From the NCBI GenBank assembly GCA_964450405.1, contig CAYVCQ010000004.1, positions 253,469 through 317,468 of the forward strand: a stretch of DNA of 64,000 nt, written 5' to 3'. Position numbers and translations under genes: made by a program. This document shows, one piece after another, positions 34,685 to 43,505 of the stretch (position 1 is the first letter of the stretch; each line of letters starts with the position of its first letter). The notes under the pieces were generated by a model. That model did not search any database. It saw only the letters and a list, made by a program, of their open reading frames with translations, and was not told where the DNA came from. This stretch comes from WRGT01 sp964450405 (GTDB lineage Bacteria; Spirochaetota; UBA4802; UBA5550).

Positions 34685-36907
34685 TTACTCCGCCCAGACA
34701 CCCTTCTCGCTTCGAACCAGATCAAGATACTTATCTGTAAAACCGGCATCAGACTTAAAATATAGTTTGAGCCATCGAGGCGGATCTGATTCGTCACTGC
34801 TTTCACCGAGCATATCACTTTGCGAGTCCAGTTCATACTTCCAGTTTCTCCAAAGAGTATGATATCTCATGTAAAGTTTTCCATCAGTGATTTTCCATCT
34901 GTCGGGCATCATTAGAGATGTACAATCGGCATCACCTTTTTTACTGCATTTAAAACGGTCGTTGAACTCCATAACACCATCTTTTCTGAAAGTCATTCTT
35001 AGTGATACATCACCGTTTTCATACATTAAAAATGTCTCACCCGAGATTGACTCAGTTAGTTTTTTACTGAATTTATCAGAATAATTTTTTTTCATTGTAT
35101 CGATTCCATTAATAGGAATAATTTTTTTATTATTTACAAATGAAATTTCGGTAATCCCGGATCTGTCAGGTTCACTTCCGGTGTAATATCCATCATCTCT
35201 TGTGCGGAAATCAATCTTTGTTACGGCATACTTACCCTTTAGATCAAGGGTCTGAGGATCAACAGTATCTTTTAAAGTTGTATAAATCAGCACTCTTCCC
35301 AGAGAGTCATTTTCAATTTTAACAACTCCTGCCATTTTTTTTACAGAAGTATCTTCTATAAGAGTTTTGTCTGCAGCGGGCTTCCTGTTTTTATTATCAA
35401 TTTTAACTGCATCTTTTTCTTTTTTCTTTTTGTCAGAGATTATTTTTTCAGTCTTACCCTTTTTATTTTCCTTATCACTTTTCTTATCTGTTGACTTATC
35501 CGCAGCCTTATCTGTGGTCTTATCTGCAGTCTTTTCTACGGTTTTATCTGCGCTCTTATCTGCGGTCTCTTTTTTGTTTTTTGAATCAGTTATTTCAATC
35601 TTATTTTTATTTTTTTCTTTTTTAGAATTTGATTTTACAGCTTTTTCCTTTTTCTTTTTTTCAGTTTTCTTCTTATGATCTTTTTTCTGATCTTTTTTCT
35701 GATCTTTTGTATCAGTTTTCTTTTTTTCAATTTTTTTTATTTCCGGAAGAACTATTTTCTCAAGTGGTTTATCGGGCTCAATTTTTGCGGGCTTATCTTC
35801 AACGGCATGTTCTTCTTTATTTTCTGTTTTAACAGTCTCAGTTTTAACGTTTTTAACAGATTCTTCCTTTTCAGGCTGAGTCTTAACATCTTTTTTTGAA
35901 TCTGTTATCTCAATTATGTTCTTGTTCGGAGCCTTCTCTTTCGCCGGATTTTTTTTTGTTTTTTCTTTATTTGATACAGATTTCTCAGATTCACCTTTTT
36001 TTGCAACGGTCTTTATTGATGGTTTCTTCTCAGCAGTTTTTTTATCTGCCGGTTCTTTTTTTACATCTTTTTTTTCAAACTTCTTTTTTTCTGTTTTTTT
36101 TATATCAGATTTTTTCTTATCTTTTTTTTTCTTTTCAGTTTTCTTTTCAGTTTTTTTATCAGTTCTATTTTCTTTCTTTTCAGTTTTCTTTGTTACAGTA
36201 TCAGAATCTGTTTTATCTTTTTTAGCTTTGACTTCCTCTACAGCTTTTTTTTCAGGCTCGACTATTTTTTCATCGGCTGTTAATATAAACTTCACATCAC
36301 TCAGATATTCATCGGATTTTTCAAATTCGTAATCATTTACTACTTTTTCAGGTGTATCTGTCTTTTTTATCTCTTTGTTCTTATCTTCAATAATCTTTTC
36401 CGGCTGCTTTTCTTTTTCAATTTTTTCAATCTTGTCTTTATCTGCTTTTTTATCTTTAACTTTATCCGGTTCAGATTTGTCTTTTGTTTCCTGATCTTTT
36501 ACTGAAGTTTTTTTATTTTCTGTTTTTTTCAAAACCTTTTTTTTAATTTTTTTCTCAGGTATTTTTTTTTCAGATTTTACTTCAACGGTATATAGAGTAA
36601 TCTCTATATCTCTTTCACGGTTTGATTTCTTAAAAAGATCCTTATCAGCGGCGTTACCGTTTATAATTCTTATTTGATCGATAGTTACAGGCCTGGCAAA
36701 CTCCATTGTAAAATCTGAATACAATGCTGCACTTTTTACATCTCCATCAAACGCATTAAAGGGAGAGTCGGCAACTGGATCTCTTCTTTCATTAAAAGAA
36801 ACCGGCTCCATTGAAATCTTTGTAATAGTGATACCCTCTTCGGTAACGGAGTGAACCAGCACCGGCATTGCAAAAAGTAAAAGAAGAATAAGAATATGTT
36901 TTCTCAT
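34685..36907 (-). CDS. Secreted lysine-rich protein with interrupted NADase-type glycan-binding domain
   Basis: 740 residues from the ATG at 36907 (AGAGAG ribosome site; MRKHILILLLLFAMPVLVHS signal peptide). Residues 20-102 carry the front of a galactose-binding-like fold as in the NADase-type glycan-binding domain: SPFNAFDGDVKSAALYSDFT, INGNAADKDLF, NRERDIEITLY. Residues about 103-520 are low complexity, over 40% Lys with Glu, Asp, Thr (EKKTEKKKKDKKK; a 12-base repeat giving DKTADKTTDKAADKS). At about 525 the fold resumes: LIYTTLKDTVDPQTLDLKG, YYTGSEPDRSGITEISFV, the usual end of that domain. A C-terminal 120-residue lipocalin-like part follows (MTFRKDGVMEFNDRFKC, WKITDGKLYMRY). Role unknown; surface or periplasmic. 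Confidence 0.82.
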   Translation of the reverse strand: MRKHILILLLLFAMPVLVHSVTEEGITITKISMEPVSFNERRDPVADSPFNAFDGDVKSAALYSDFTMEFARPVTIDQIRIINGNAADKDLFKKSNRERDIEITLYTVEVKSEKKIPEKKIKKKVLKKTENKKTSVKDQETKDKSEPDKVKDKKADKDKIEKIEKEKQPEKIIEDKNKEIKKTDTPEKVVNDYEFEKSDEYLSDVKFILTADEKIVEPEKKAVEEVKAKKDKTDSDTVTKKTEKKENRTDKKTEKKTEKKKKDKKKSDIKKTEKKKFEKKDVKKEPADKKTAEKKPSIKTVAKKGESEKSVSNKEKTKKNPAKEKAPNKNIIEITDSKKDVKTQPEKEESVKNVKTETVKTENKEEHAVEDKPAKIEPDKPLEKIVLPEIKKIEKKKTDTKDQKKDQKKDHKKKTEKKKKEKAVKSNSKKEKNKNKIEITDSKNKKETADKSADKTVEKTADKTTDKAADKSTDKKSDKENKKGKTEKIISDKKKKEKDAVKIDNKNRKPAADKTLIEDTSVKKMAGVVKIENDSLGRVLIYTTLKDTVDPQTLDLKGKYAVTKIDFRTRDDGYYTGSEPDRSGITEISFVNNKKIIPINGIDTMKKNYSDKFSKKLTESISGETFLMYENGDVSLRMTFRKDGVMEFNDRFKCSKKGDADCTSLMMPDRWKITDGKLYMRYHTLWRNWKYELDSQSDMLGESSDESDPPRWLKLYFKSDAGFTDKYLDLVRSEKGVWAE
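35479..35576. repeat. 12-base tandem repeat inside the lysine-rich coding region
   Basis: Variants of TTATCTGCAGTC repeat about eight times in phase with the codons of the minus-strand gene, encoding DK(T/S)x-type tetrapeptides. Slippage here can lengthen or shorten the insert without shifting frame. Confidence 0.7.
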
Positions 36908-37060
36908 CAATAGCTCTCTAAGTTTTAGATAACTGCCTGATTGAAAACCGGACAGTTTAAGATACACGACAAAGGTTTCCCCATAGATTTTCCCTTGCCT
37001 ATAGCAACAACTACCGTATGTCTTTTAATATTTCAATCAGTATTTTTATCGGAGTGATTT

Positions 37061-37972
37061 TTAGAGGAATTTCCAGTACTCATCAACATCTTTCTGAATC
37101 TCACTTATAACCAGATCATTTCTTTCAGGACTGAAGAGATGTTCAAATCTTCCCTGTTTCTGCATATATTCCTCAACAGGAAGCCGTTTAACTGGAATTT
37201 TTGTATGGGTTACTTTCCCGTCAATATATTCCTTTAGCGGCCATATCCCTGTATTTACCGCCAGTTTACCTATATCGACTGTGGCTGAGGGATCATAATG
37301 CCAACCCGTTGGACAAGGAGCAAGTGTAATAAACATTTTAGGTCCCTTAAGTTTCATAGCCTTCTCAACTTTCCGTGCAAGATCAAGAGGTTCAGCCGCG
37401 GTTACCGTTGCGGCATATACCGGTTTATGAGCTACCCATACAGAAAAAAGATCCTTCTTCAGTCTGATATTTCCCATTCCTGTATTGCTCGTTGCAGTTC
37501 TGGCTCCATGAGGTGTTGCGGCGGAATCCTGCTGGCCGGTGTTGCCGTATCCTTCATTATCATAACATATGCAGAAATAATCAAGATCTCTATCAACAGC
37601 AGCACCTGTTGATGATAATCCCATACCATTTGCCGAACCGTCACCTGTAAGGACTGCAACCTTAATATCTTCACCCGGGGTAACACTTCCCTTCTCTAAG
37701 AGTATATCCATTGCATCACGTACTCCCTGAGCACCTGCAGATGCGGAAGCCATGGCAGTATATAACCACGATCCTTTAAAGGGAGTAAATGGATATGCAG
37801 AGAGAAGAGTCATGCATCCGGCAGCATTAACAAACATTGTATTCTTTCCGAGAATATCATAAAAAAGTTTAATAGATTCCAGAGCACCGCACCCTGCACA
37901 CATCGAAGTTCCGGGGGATAGAAGATGCTCATTTGAAATATCTTTTATACTTTTAAAGTTTGTTTCTTCCAT
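37061..37972 (-). CDS. 2-oxoacid:ferredoxin oxidoreductase, beta subunit
   Basis: 303 residues from the ATG at 37972 behind AAAGGA; the frame stays open to 38128 but that part is translated repeat. The thiamine-diphosphate subunit: CAGCGALESIK (iron-sulfur Cys pair), NAAGCMTLLSAYPFTPFKGS, TGDGSANGMGLSS (ThDP motif GDG...) and YDNEGYGNTGQQDSAATP. With the alpha and gamma-delta subunits upstream it oxidatively decarboxylates pyruvate or a related 2-oxoacid to acyl-CoA, reducing ferredoxin. Which 2-oxoacid cannot be told from sequence. Confidence 0.93.
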   Translation of the reverse strand: MEETNFKSIKDISNEHLLSPGTSMCAGCGALESIKLFYDILGKNTMFVNAAGCMTLLSAYPFTPFKGSWLYTAMASASAGAQGVRDAMDILLEKGSVTPGEDIKVAVLTGDGSANGMGLSSTGAAVDRDLDYFCICYDNEGYGNTGQQDSAATPHGARTATSNTGMGNIRLKKDLFSVWVAHKPVYAATVTAAEPLDLARKVEKAMKLKGPKMFITLAPCPTGWHYDPSATVDIGKLAVNTGIWPLKEYIDGKVTHTKIPVKRLPVEEYMQKQGRFEHLFSPERNDLVISEIQKDVDEYWKFL

Positions 37973-38035
37973 ATATTTTCCTTTAAACTTAGTGTTACAA
38001 TTAACATTAATATTGAATTTCATCTTTCCGCCCCT

Positions 38036-38151
38036 TTCCGCCCGTCGGGCACCTTTCCCCATGAATAGGGAAAGAGTTATCCGAAATACTACGTATTTAT
38101 TCTCCCCCATTAATGGGGGAGATGTCACGAAGTGACAGAAGGGGCAACTCC
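38036..38151. repeat. Composite palindromic repeat, family E, copy 1 (overlaps 3' end of the alpha subunit gene)
   Basis: About 115 bases built of hairpins (TCTCCCCCATTAATGGGGGA at 38101-38120; GTCACGAAGTGAC at 38124-38136; CCCATGAATAGGG). Its reverse complement matches 50134-50252 over the whole length. The end of the alpha-subunit gene (GVAPSVTS and its stop) is encoded by the repeat itself. Confidence 0.75.
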
Positions 38152-39363
38152 TGCAATATCCTGCATTTTCTTCATCTGTTCCATTTCACTTTTATTAAAG
38201 AGCAGCCTCGGTTCCGGCACAACTCCGCTCTTCACAGCTTTCATTGTTTCATCAGCAATTGCAATAAATTCATCCAGTGTAATATCCCTACCTCCAAGAC
38301 CGCCGATATAGCTTAATAATACCGGAGCATCCTCTCTGCAGTTATACAAGACAGAGGCAAGTTCAGTGTAAAGTATCCCTCCGCGCCCCATGGAAATATT
38401 CTGATCTATTACTGCAGCACCCTTAATCCCGCTGAATGCAGTGCGGAGTGAAGACTCGGGAAAAGGACGGATTAGTCTAGGACGGATAAGACCTATTTTC
38501 ATTCCGTTAGCTCTCAGTCTGTCTACTGCATCTTTTGCCTTAGTTGAAAATGAACCGATCATTACAAAACAGATAACTGCATCGTCTGTTTTATATGTTT
38601 CAACTGGAGAATATGTTCTTCCAAAACATGCAGCAAATTCTACAGCAGCCTTTTCGTATATTTTAATACTGTTCAATAAAGCAAGATGTGTCTGATATCT
38701 GAAATATGAATACTGCGAACCGCCAAGGACAATCACTCCACGAGATTGAGGCTCATCTGCTGAAAATCCTGTATCCATTTTTTTATAAGCAGGAAGAAAT
38801 TTTTTCACCATATCGGCCGAGGGAACTTCAACCGGTTCTCTGGTAAAAGAGAGATAGAATCCGTCAAAATTTACAATCACAGGAAGTCTCACCTCCGAAT
38901 CTTCCGCAATACGATATGCCATGAGAATAGAATCTAAAACCTCCTGACATGTTGCACAGTGAATCTGGAGAAATCCTGTATCTCTTGCAGCAAGCACATC
39001 ATTATGATCACACTCAAGCGTTGTTGGAGATGCAACGCCCCGTGACACATTCACCATGACAAATGGTGCCCGCCAACCTGCTGCTGTATAAATCATCTCC
39101 ATCCCATATAAAAGACCCTGACTTGAAGTGGCGGTAAAAACCCGGACTCCAGTGCAAGCCGCGCTGCCGGCAGCAGTAATCATCGAATGTTCTGACTCAA
39201 GCATTGTAAACCGGCATTTCATCTTTCCGGAACTTATCCATTCTGACAGTGTTTCAATTATTTCCGTTTGAGGGGTTATTGGAAATGCCGGCACATAATC
39301 TGCTTCAGCAAGTCTGGCCCCCATAGCAGCTGCGGCATTACCGGTGAGAAGTTTTCTATTCAT
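38125..39363 (-). CDS. 2-oxoacid:ferredoxin oxidoreductase, alpha subunit
   Basis: 412 residues. Family blocks: LTGNAAAAMGARLAEADYVP, AFPITPQTEIIE, MLESEHSMITAAGSAACTG, FTATSSQGLLYGMEMIY and VNVSRGVASP. The C-terminal half has the transketolase-like IGLIRPRLIRPFPE and DQNISMGRGG. Its ATG overlaps the stop of the gamma-delta gene by 4 bases. The final eight residues come from a repeat element, so the original stop has probably been replaced. Confidence 0.95.
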   Translation of the reverse strand: MNRKLLTGNAAAAMGARLAEADYVPAFPITPQTEIIETLSEWISSGKMKCRFTMLESEHSMITAAGSAACTGVRVFTATSSQGLLYGMEMIYTAAGWRAPFVMVNVSRGVASPTTLECDHNDVLAARDTGFLQIHCATCQEVLDSILMAYRIAEDSEVRLPVIVNFDGFYLSFTREPVEVPSADMVKKFLPAYKKMDTGFSADEPQSRGVIVLGGSQYSYFRYQTHLALLNSIKIYEKAAVEFAACFGRTYSPVETYKTDDAVICFVMIGSFSTKAKDAVDRLRANGMKIGLIRPRLIRPFPESSLRTAFSGIKGAAVIDQNISMGRGGILYTELASVLYNCREDAPVLLSYIGGLGGRDITLDEFIAIADETMKAVKSGVVPEPRLLFNKSEMEQMKKMQDIAGVAPSVTS

Positions 39364-40292
39364 AATTTCCCCCGATAATGACCCCTTTTGAACGGGGAGT
39401 TTTCTGTTTCAGTCTCTATTGCATGCTTAGGACATACGGATACACATATTAGACATCCCTTGCAGTGGCCGTAGTTTATCATGGGTAATCCATCTTCATT
39501 TATATTTATAGCATTGTCGGGACAATATACACTGCATAATGAACAGCGGCTGCAGAGCTCCTGTTTGATCTCAGGATGAATAGTGCGCCATGATCCGGTG
39601 GAATTTTTTAAACTTGTTCCTGTATTGCGGATTGATGGCGTACTTAAATATGAAGATTCAAGATCCATTTCAACCCAGTCCGGATCACGAAAGTTTAATT
39701 CCCCTTCATATTCAGATATCCGGGACTCTGATGATTCCAGCTCTTTATATGCATAACGTGCCGTTTCAATGTTTTCTTTCATTGCAGATTCTGTAAGCAG
39801 GAAGTGTTCTTCACGTATAGCTTTTTCCAGATTGCTCCATGATATCACACCGCATAATCTTGCTGCTGCCGCAGCGCATGCAGTGCTTAGAAGATGCAAT
39901 GCACTCTCATGATCAGATTTATCATGATGTAAAGTTAAATATTCAATTCTGGAAATTACATTAAACTTTTCTTTCCATTCTGTAATATTTCCTGTGCTGT
40001 TCACAAGTATAATACTTTTATCAGATAATCCCTCAGTAAGCATTTCCGGAATTGAATCAAGAAGACTATCATCTGAAATTACAACAAGATCCGGATTATG
40101 TATAATACCGCGTTCATAGATACTTTTTTTATCGGCTCTGACATATGCAGAAACAGGTGCACCACGTCTTTCAGCACCATACTTAGGCGCATCCTGCACC
40201 TCGTATCCTTCGTAGAAAAAAGACGTTCCGAGTATACGGCTCGATGTCTTCATCCCCTGTCCACCGCGGCCATGAAAACGGATGCGATACAT
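39360..40292 (-). CDS. 2-oxoacid:ferredoxin oxidoreductase, fused gamma and delta subunits
   Basis: 310 residues. The N-terminal 185 are the gamma subunit (IRFHGRGGQGMKTSSRILG, DAPKYGAERRGAPVSAYVRA); the C-terminal 70 form a two-[4Fe-4S] ferredoxin delta domain with CSRCSLCSVYCP and CKGCLICVSVCP. Gamma and delta are separate in many archaea, so this is a gene fusion (also known elsewhere). First gene of the operon (fused gamma-delta, alpha, beta), with AAGGAG 8 bases before the ATG and a good promoter just upstream. Confidence 0.95.
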   Translation of the reverse strand: MYRIRFHGRGGQGMKTSSRILGTSFFYEGYEVQDAPKYGAERRGAPVSAYVRADKKSIYERGIIHNPDLVVISDDSLLDSIPEMLTEGLSDKSIILVNSTGNITEWKEKFNVISRIEYLTLHHDKSDHESALHLLSTACAAAAARLCGVISWSNLEKAIREEHFLLTESAMKENIETARYAYKELESSESRISEYEGELNFRDPDWVEMDLESSYLSTPSIRNTGTSLKNSTGSWRTIHPEIKQELCSRCSLCSVYCPDNAININEDGLPMINYGHCKGCLICVSVCPKHAIETETENSPFKRGHYRGKL

Positions 40293-40323
40293 TTTGCATC
40301 TCCTTATGACTCAGATATGATTT

Positions 40324-40352
40324 ATTTTATCAAGTTTGAATGGAGAGGTCAA
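40324..40352 (-). promoter_or_regulatory. Promoter of the 2-oxoacid oxidoreductase operon
   Basis: Minus strand: -35 TTGACC (40347-40352), 17-base spacer, -10 TAAAAT (40324-40329), about 32 bases upstream of the gamma-delta start. Confidence 0.75.
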
Positions 40353-40392
40353 ATTTTTTCAGTATTTAAATCAGCAAAATTGAATACACACA

Positions 40393-40914
40393 TTATTTTT
40401 CAAAATCTCTATAAAGCAGACTCGGCTGAATTCCATTGTTATTCTGATACTTCCCGCTGGAGTATTTTTCGTATTCACCCTCTATTGAATGATAATATAT
40501 CTGGCAGATTTCAACATAGGGATATATTATAATAGGCTGAACACAGAATATTTCCAGAGTCCAGTATCCTGAAAATCCCACATCTCCAAAACCTGCCGTG
40601 ACATGGATAAACATCCCCAACCTGCCTATGGAAGATCTCCCCTCAAGCATAGGAACATAAGAACTTGTACTGGTGTATTCAACTGTTCTTCCTAAATATA
40701 GTTTTCCTGGCGTCAGCAGAAGACCCGTTTCCGGGATCATAATTTGTTCTGTATCATTTAGTTTTTTCATATCAAGGACATCATTTTTATAAACAAGAAG
40801 TTCATTATGCAGACAGAGGTTGTAGCTGTTCGGATTAATCTGTTTTTCATCGAATGGGGTTATTTTTATATCCTTCCCCATTTGTTTCAAAATTTCCTTG
40901 CCGGAAAGTATCAT
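40393..40914 (-). CDS. dcd: dCTP deaminase
   Basis: 173 residues. It deaminates dCTP to dUTP, feeding dTTP synthesis. Characteristic blocks: MILSGKEILKQM at the N-terminus, QINPNSYNLCLH, LLLTPGKLYLGRTVEY, LEGRSSIGRLGMFIHVTAGFG and the catalytic Glu in GYWTLEI. The start is the ATG at 40914 because the ATG at 40926 is part of the ribosome site GGAG. Some family members also hydrolyse dUTP; the Trp-Thr-Leu-Glu context fits either. It is upstream of the oxidoreductase operon but separated from it by a promoter. Confidence 0.93.
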   Translation of the reverse strand: MILSGKEILKQMGKDIKITPFDEKQINPNSYNLCLHNELLVYKNDVLDMKKLNDTEQIMIPETGLLLTPGKLYLGRTVEYTSTSSYVPMLEGRSSIGRLGMFIHVTAGFGDVGFSGYWTLEIFCVQPIIIYPYVEICQIYYHSIEGEYEKYSSGKYQNNNGIQPSLLYRDFEK

Positions 40915-40937
40915 ATATTTCTCCAAAAAATTTGATT

Positions 40938-41011
40938 GCGGTGCGGACCCAAAACCCGGTTTTGGGAACCGCAGGGAGCCCTGCGGGGCTTCGAAAGGGG
41001 CTGCCGCCCCT
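40938..41011. repeat. GC-rich palindromic block, family F
   Basis: Three hairpins in a row: CCCAAAACCCGGTTTTGGG (40948-40966), GCAGGGAGCCCTGC (40971-40984) and GGGGCTTCGAAAGGGG with GCCGCCCC (40986-41010). GC content is far above the surroundings. It lies between the phosphatase stop and the dcd start. Confidence 0.75.
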
Positions 41012-41071
41012 TAAAACCTGTAAAGATTGAGTTATAACCTGATACCTCTTCAATGATAACGGATAATCGAT

Positions 41072-43369
41072 TCACTCCACATCAAGACAGATAAGACAAA
41101 CATCATCTTCAAAAGAATCTGTGCCTCTAAAACTAATCAGGGCTTTGAACAGATTTTCAATAAACGACTGGGATGAAAGATTTTTATTTTCAGCAAATAC
41201 TTCCAGCATAATTTTCTGTTCAAAAAATGTATTATCAATAGCCGAGCAGGCTTCCGAGAGTCCATCTGTGTACAAAAACAGTTTTGAATCAGAATGAAGT
41301 ATTACCTCAAAATTCCGGTATGATTTATTTTTTTCTTCCAGAAAACTATTTGTAAAAATAGCTAATGCTGTGCTTTTCGCTCTAGGAAGTTGTGTGATTA
41401 TCTCATCTGTAATTATATAAGGCAAAGGGTGACCTGCATTTGCATAACGTAAAGATTTCTTCCCGGAATCATAGATTCCATAAAAGGCAGTAATAAAATT
41501 TCCGGCAGTCTGATCAAGCAGCACCTCATTTATGTAACTCATTAATTCTGCGGGATCTTCTTTTCTATTTCCAGATTGAAGTATTGTTGTTTTCAACATG
41601 GATGTAATAAATGCTGCAGGTACTCCGTGACCCGATACATCACTGATAAATATTCCAATCTGATTAGGGTCTCTGAATTTAACAAAGTCATAAAAATCCC
41701 CCCCAACCTGTGTCATTGGTTTATAAAAAGATGATATAAACGTTACAGGACTTGATTTAGGAATAAGTCCCTGCTGGATCGTCTTAGCTAGAAAGATATC
41801 ATTTTCAATAATTTTATTTTTTTCGGAAAGTAAACGACGTTCCTTTTCCAGCTCACTGGTCCGCTCTACAACCATCAACCCGAGATTTGTTGCATAATCA
41901 TCAAGATTTTTATTCTTCTCTTTAATAGATAGGACCATTTTATTAAACAATTCCGATATATATCCTATTTCATCATTGAATTGAATAGGAACATTAACAT
42001 CAAGATCACCGCGATCAACCTTGCGCACACCACTTAAAAGATTGTTAAGAGGATGCACCAGAGCTATATAAAAAATAATTGGATAAAAAACCAGGACAAG
42101 TAAGAAGACCCCTAATATAATAAGGAGTAAAGTACAGGCTTTATCGTGCATATATTTACGGTATTGGATAAAATCATATCCTACTCCGTAGAGAATATTA
42201 TTTTTTATATAACTGAAATAAAAATAGTTTTGATTGTTTATCTGAGTAAAAAAACGAATATTCCTTATAACACCATGATAATCTAAAAGATCACTCCCTT
42301 TTGTTTCTTTTTTTAAAAGGTTTCTGATTGAAGGGTGCCTTTCCCAGAATCGAAGCGGTTCCTGAATCTTAAAACCGGAATCCCGGGAAAATTTAATTTC
42401 GGGATTATCCATATTATTGCGGTTATTAGAGGCAATGATAAATCTTACTTCTGCCGGCAATTCAGCGCCATCATTGTCGATATGATCAATAATATAACAA
42501 CGCTGGGCTGTACGGATTTCGGTGTATGCAGTATCATAATTACTCATTACTATAGTACTCATACCTCCAATCACAAGAAAAATTGTCACCAGAGATAAGC
42601 CTGTTAACTTTATCATAAATGTATTTTCTTCGGGGGTATTGTTAATATACACCACAATATACACAAAACAGATAATCAGCATATCACCGCTAGAAAGCAT
42701 ATTATAAGTCGTGAATGAAATCACATTGAGGTTCATAAACAGGGTTGTGGTCACACTTAGTGATAGCTCCACCATTGCTAGCAGAGCAAAATTTCTAGCT
42801 GCTCTGGCCTGTTTTTCTTTCGGGAAAAATATTAAATAGAAATTGAAGTTTTGTTTCTCTGCTGATGCATATTCAATTCCAATTTTCGCTGATTGCCGTA
42901 AAAATAAAACCACTGTCCAGATATTTGCCGAGACCCAATATATAGGAAGAAATCTCGATGTATAAGTTGAGCCGTAATGTGAAACCGTTGCTAATACCGG
43001 ACTTTTAAGGGCAAGGATAAAATAATCTATAACTGAGATAAGAAATAACAGAGACGATATAAAAAGTACAATCCTGCTCTCTTTTTTGAAATGATAAACT
43101 GGAAATCTATATGCAAACTGGATAAACGCCACTGGAGCAAAAGAACCAAAAGCTACAATATACCATCCTAAAGAACCCCAGGGACTATACACTGAATATG
43201 CAACAAAATATCCGAAGTTAAAGAGGAAGAAAGATACAAAATTCAGCAAAAGCCATTTAGCGGCAATCGATTTTGATCCTCTGAAAATCAAAAAAACAAT
43301 CACAATCATTGAAAGGAGAATGACAGGAAATCTACCAATACTGTATTCACTAAAATATATATAGTTCAT
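41072..43369 (-). CDS. SpoIIE-type serine phosphatase with seven-helix membrane sensor
   Basis: 765 residues. About eight transmembrane helices in the first 260 residues (resembling 7TM-type sensors), an extracytoplasmic loop of about 120 residues, another helix near 395-418, HAMP (YIALVHPLNNLLSGVRKVDRG), a coiled coil, then a PP2C/SpoIIE domain (about 520-765): GGDFYDFVKF, ISDVSGHGVPAAFITSM, YANAGHPLPYI, LFLYTDGLSEA and SFEDDVCLICLDV with the metal-binding Asp residues. Such proteins dephosphorylate anti-sigma-factor antagonists. The output half is near identical to that of the 43506 gene but the sensor differs. Confidence 0.92.
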   Translation of the reverse strand: MNYIYFSEYSIGRFPVILLSMIVIVFLIFRGSKSIAAKWLLLNFVSFFLFNFGYFVAYSVYSPWGSLGWYIVAFGSFAPVAFIQFAYRFPVYHFKKESRIVLFISSLLFLISVIDYFILALKSPVLATVSHYGSTYTSRFLPIYWVSANIWTVVLFLRQSAKIGIEYASAEKQNFNFYLIFFPKEKQARAARNFALLAMVELSLSVTTTLFMNLNVISFTTYNMLSSGDMLIICFVYIVVYINNTPEENTFMIKLTGLSLVTIFLVIGGMSTIVMSNYDTAYTEIRTAQRCYIIDHIDNDGAELPAEVRFIIASNNRNNMDNPEIKFSRDSGFKIQEPLRFWERHPSIRNLLKKETKGSDLLDYHGVIRNIRFFTQINNQNYFYFSYIKNNILYGVGYDFIQYRKYMHDKACTLLLIILGVFLLVLVFYPIIFYIALVHPLNNLLSGVRKVDRGDLDVNVPIQFNDEIGYISELFNKMVLSIKEKNKNLDDYATNLGLMVVERTSELEKERRLLSEKNKIIENDIFLAKTIQQGLIPKSSPVTFISSFYKPMTQVGGDFYDFVKFRDPNQIGIFISDVSGHGVPAAFITSMLKTTILQSGNRKEDPAELMSYINEVLLDQTAGNFITAFYGIYDSGKKSLRYANAGHPLPYIITDEIITQLPRAKSTALAIFTNSFLEEKNKSYRNFEVILHSDSKLFLYTDGLSEACSAIDNTFFEQKIMLEVFAENKNLSSQSFIENLFKALISFRGTDSFEDDVCLICLDVE

Positions 43370-43505
43370 AATATTTAATCCTGCATTTCAGCAACATTTT
43401 TATTTCGATCCCGGTAATTCTATAAAAACTATATCTGCATTATTACTTATGCAATTTACTGAATCCGCCGTTAAGAAGAAATATTATTAATACTATTAGC
43501 TGATT

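Noticed and set aside
35479..35576. Short regular repeats suggesting a CRISPR array
   Set aside because: Period is 12 bases, in phase with codons, with no spacers and no cas genes; it is a coding tandem repeat.
35367..36332. Long plus-strand ORFs rich in Phe and Ser
   Set aside because: They are antisense shadows of the Lys-rich coding region on the minus strand; no start signals or plausible protein composition.
37973..38128. 52-residue N-terminal extension of the beta subunit
   Set aside because: It is translated family-E repeat; the inner ATG at 37972 has a good ribosome site and starts at the conserved part.
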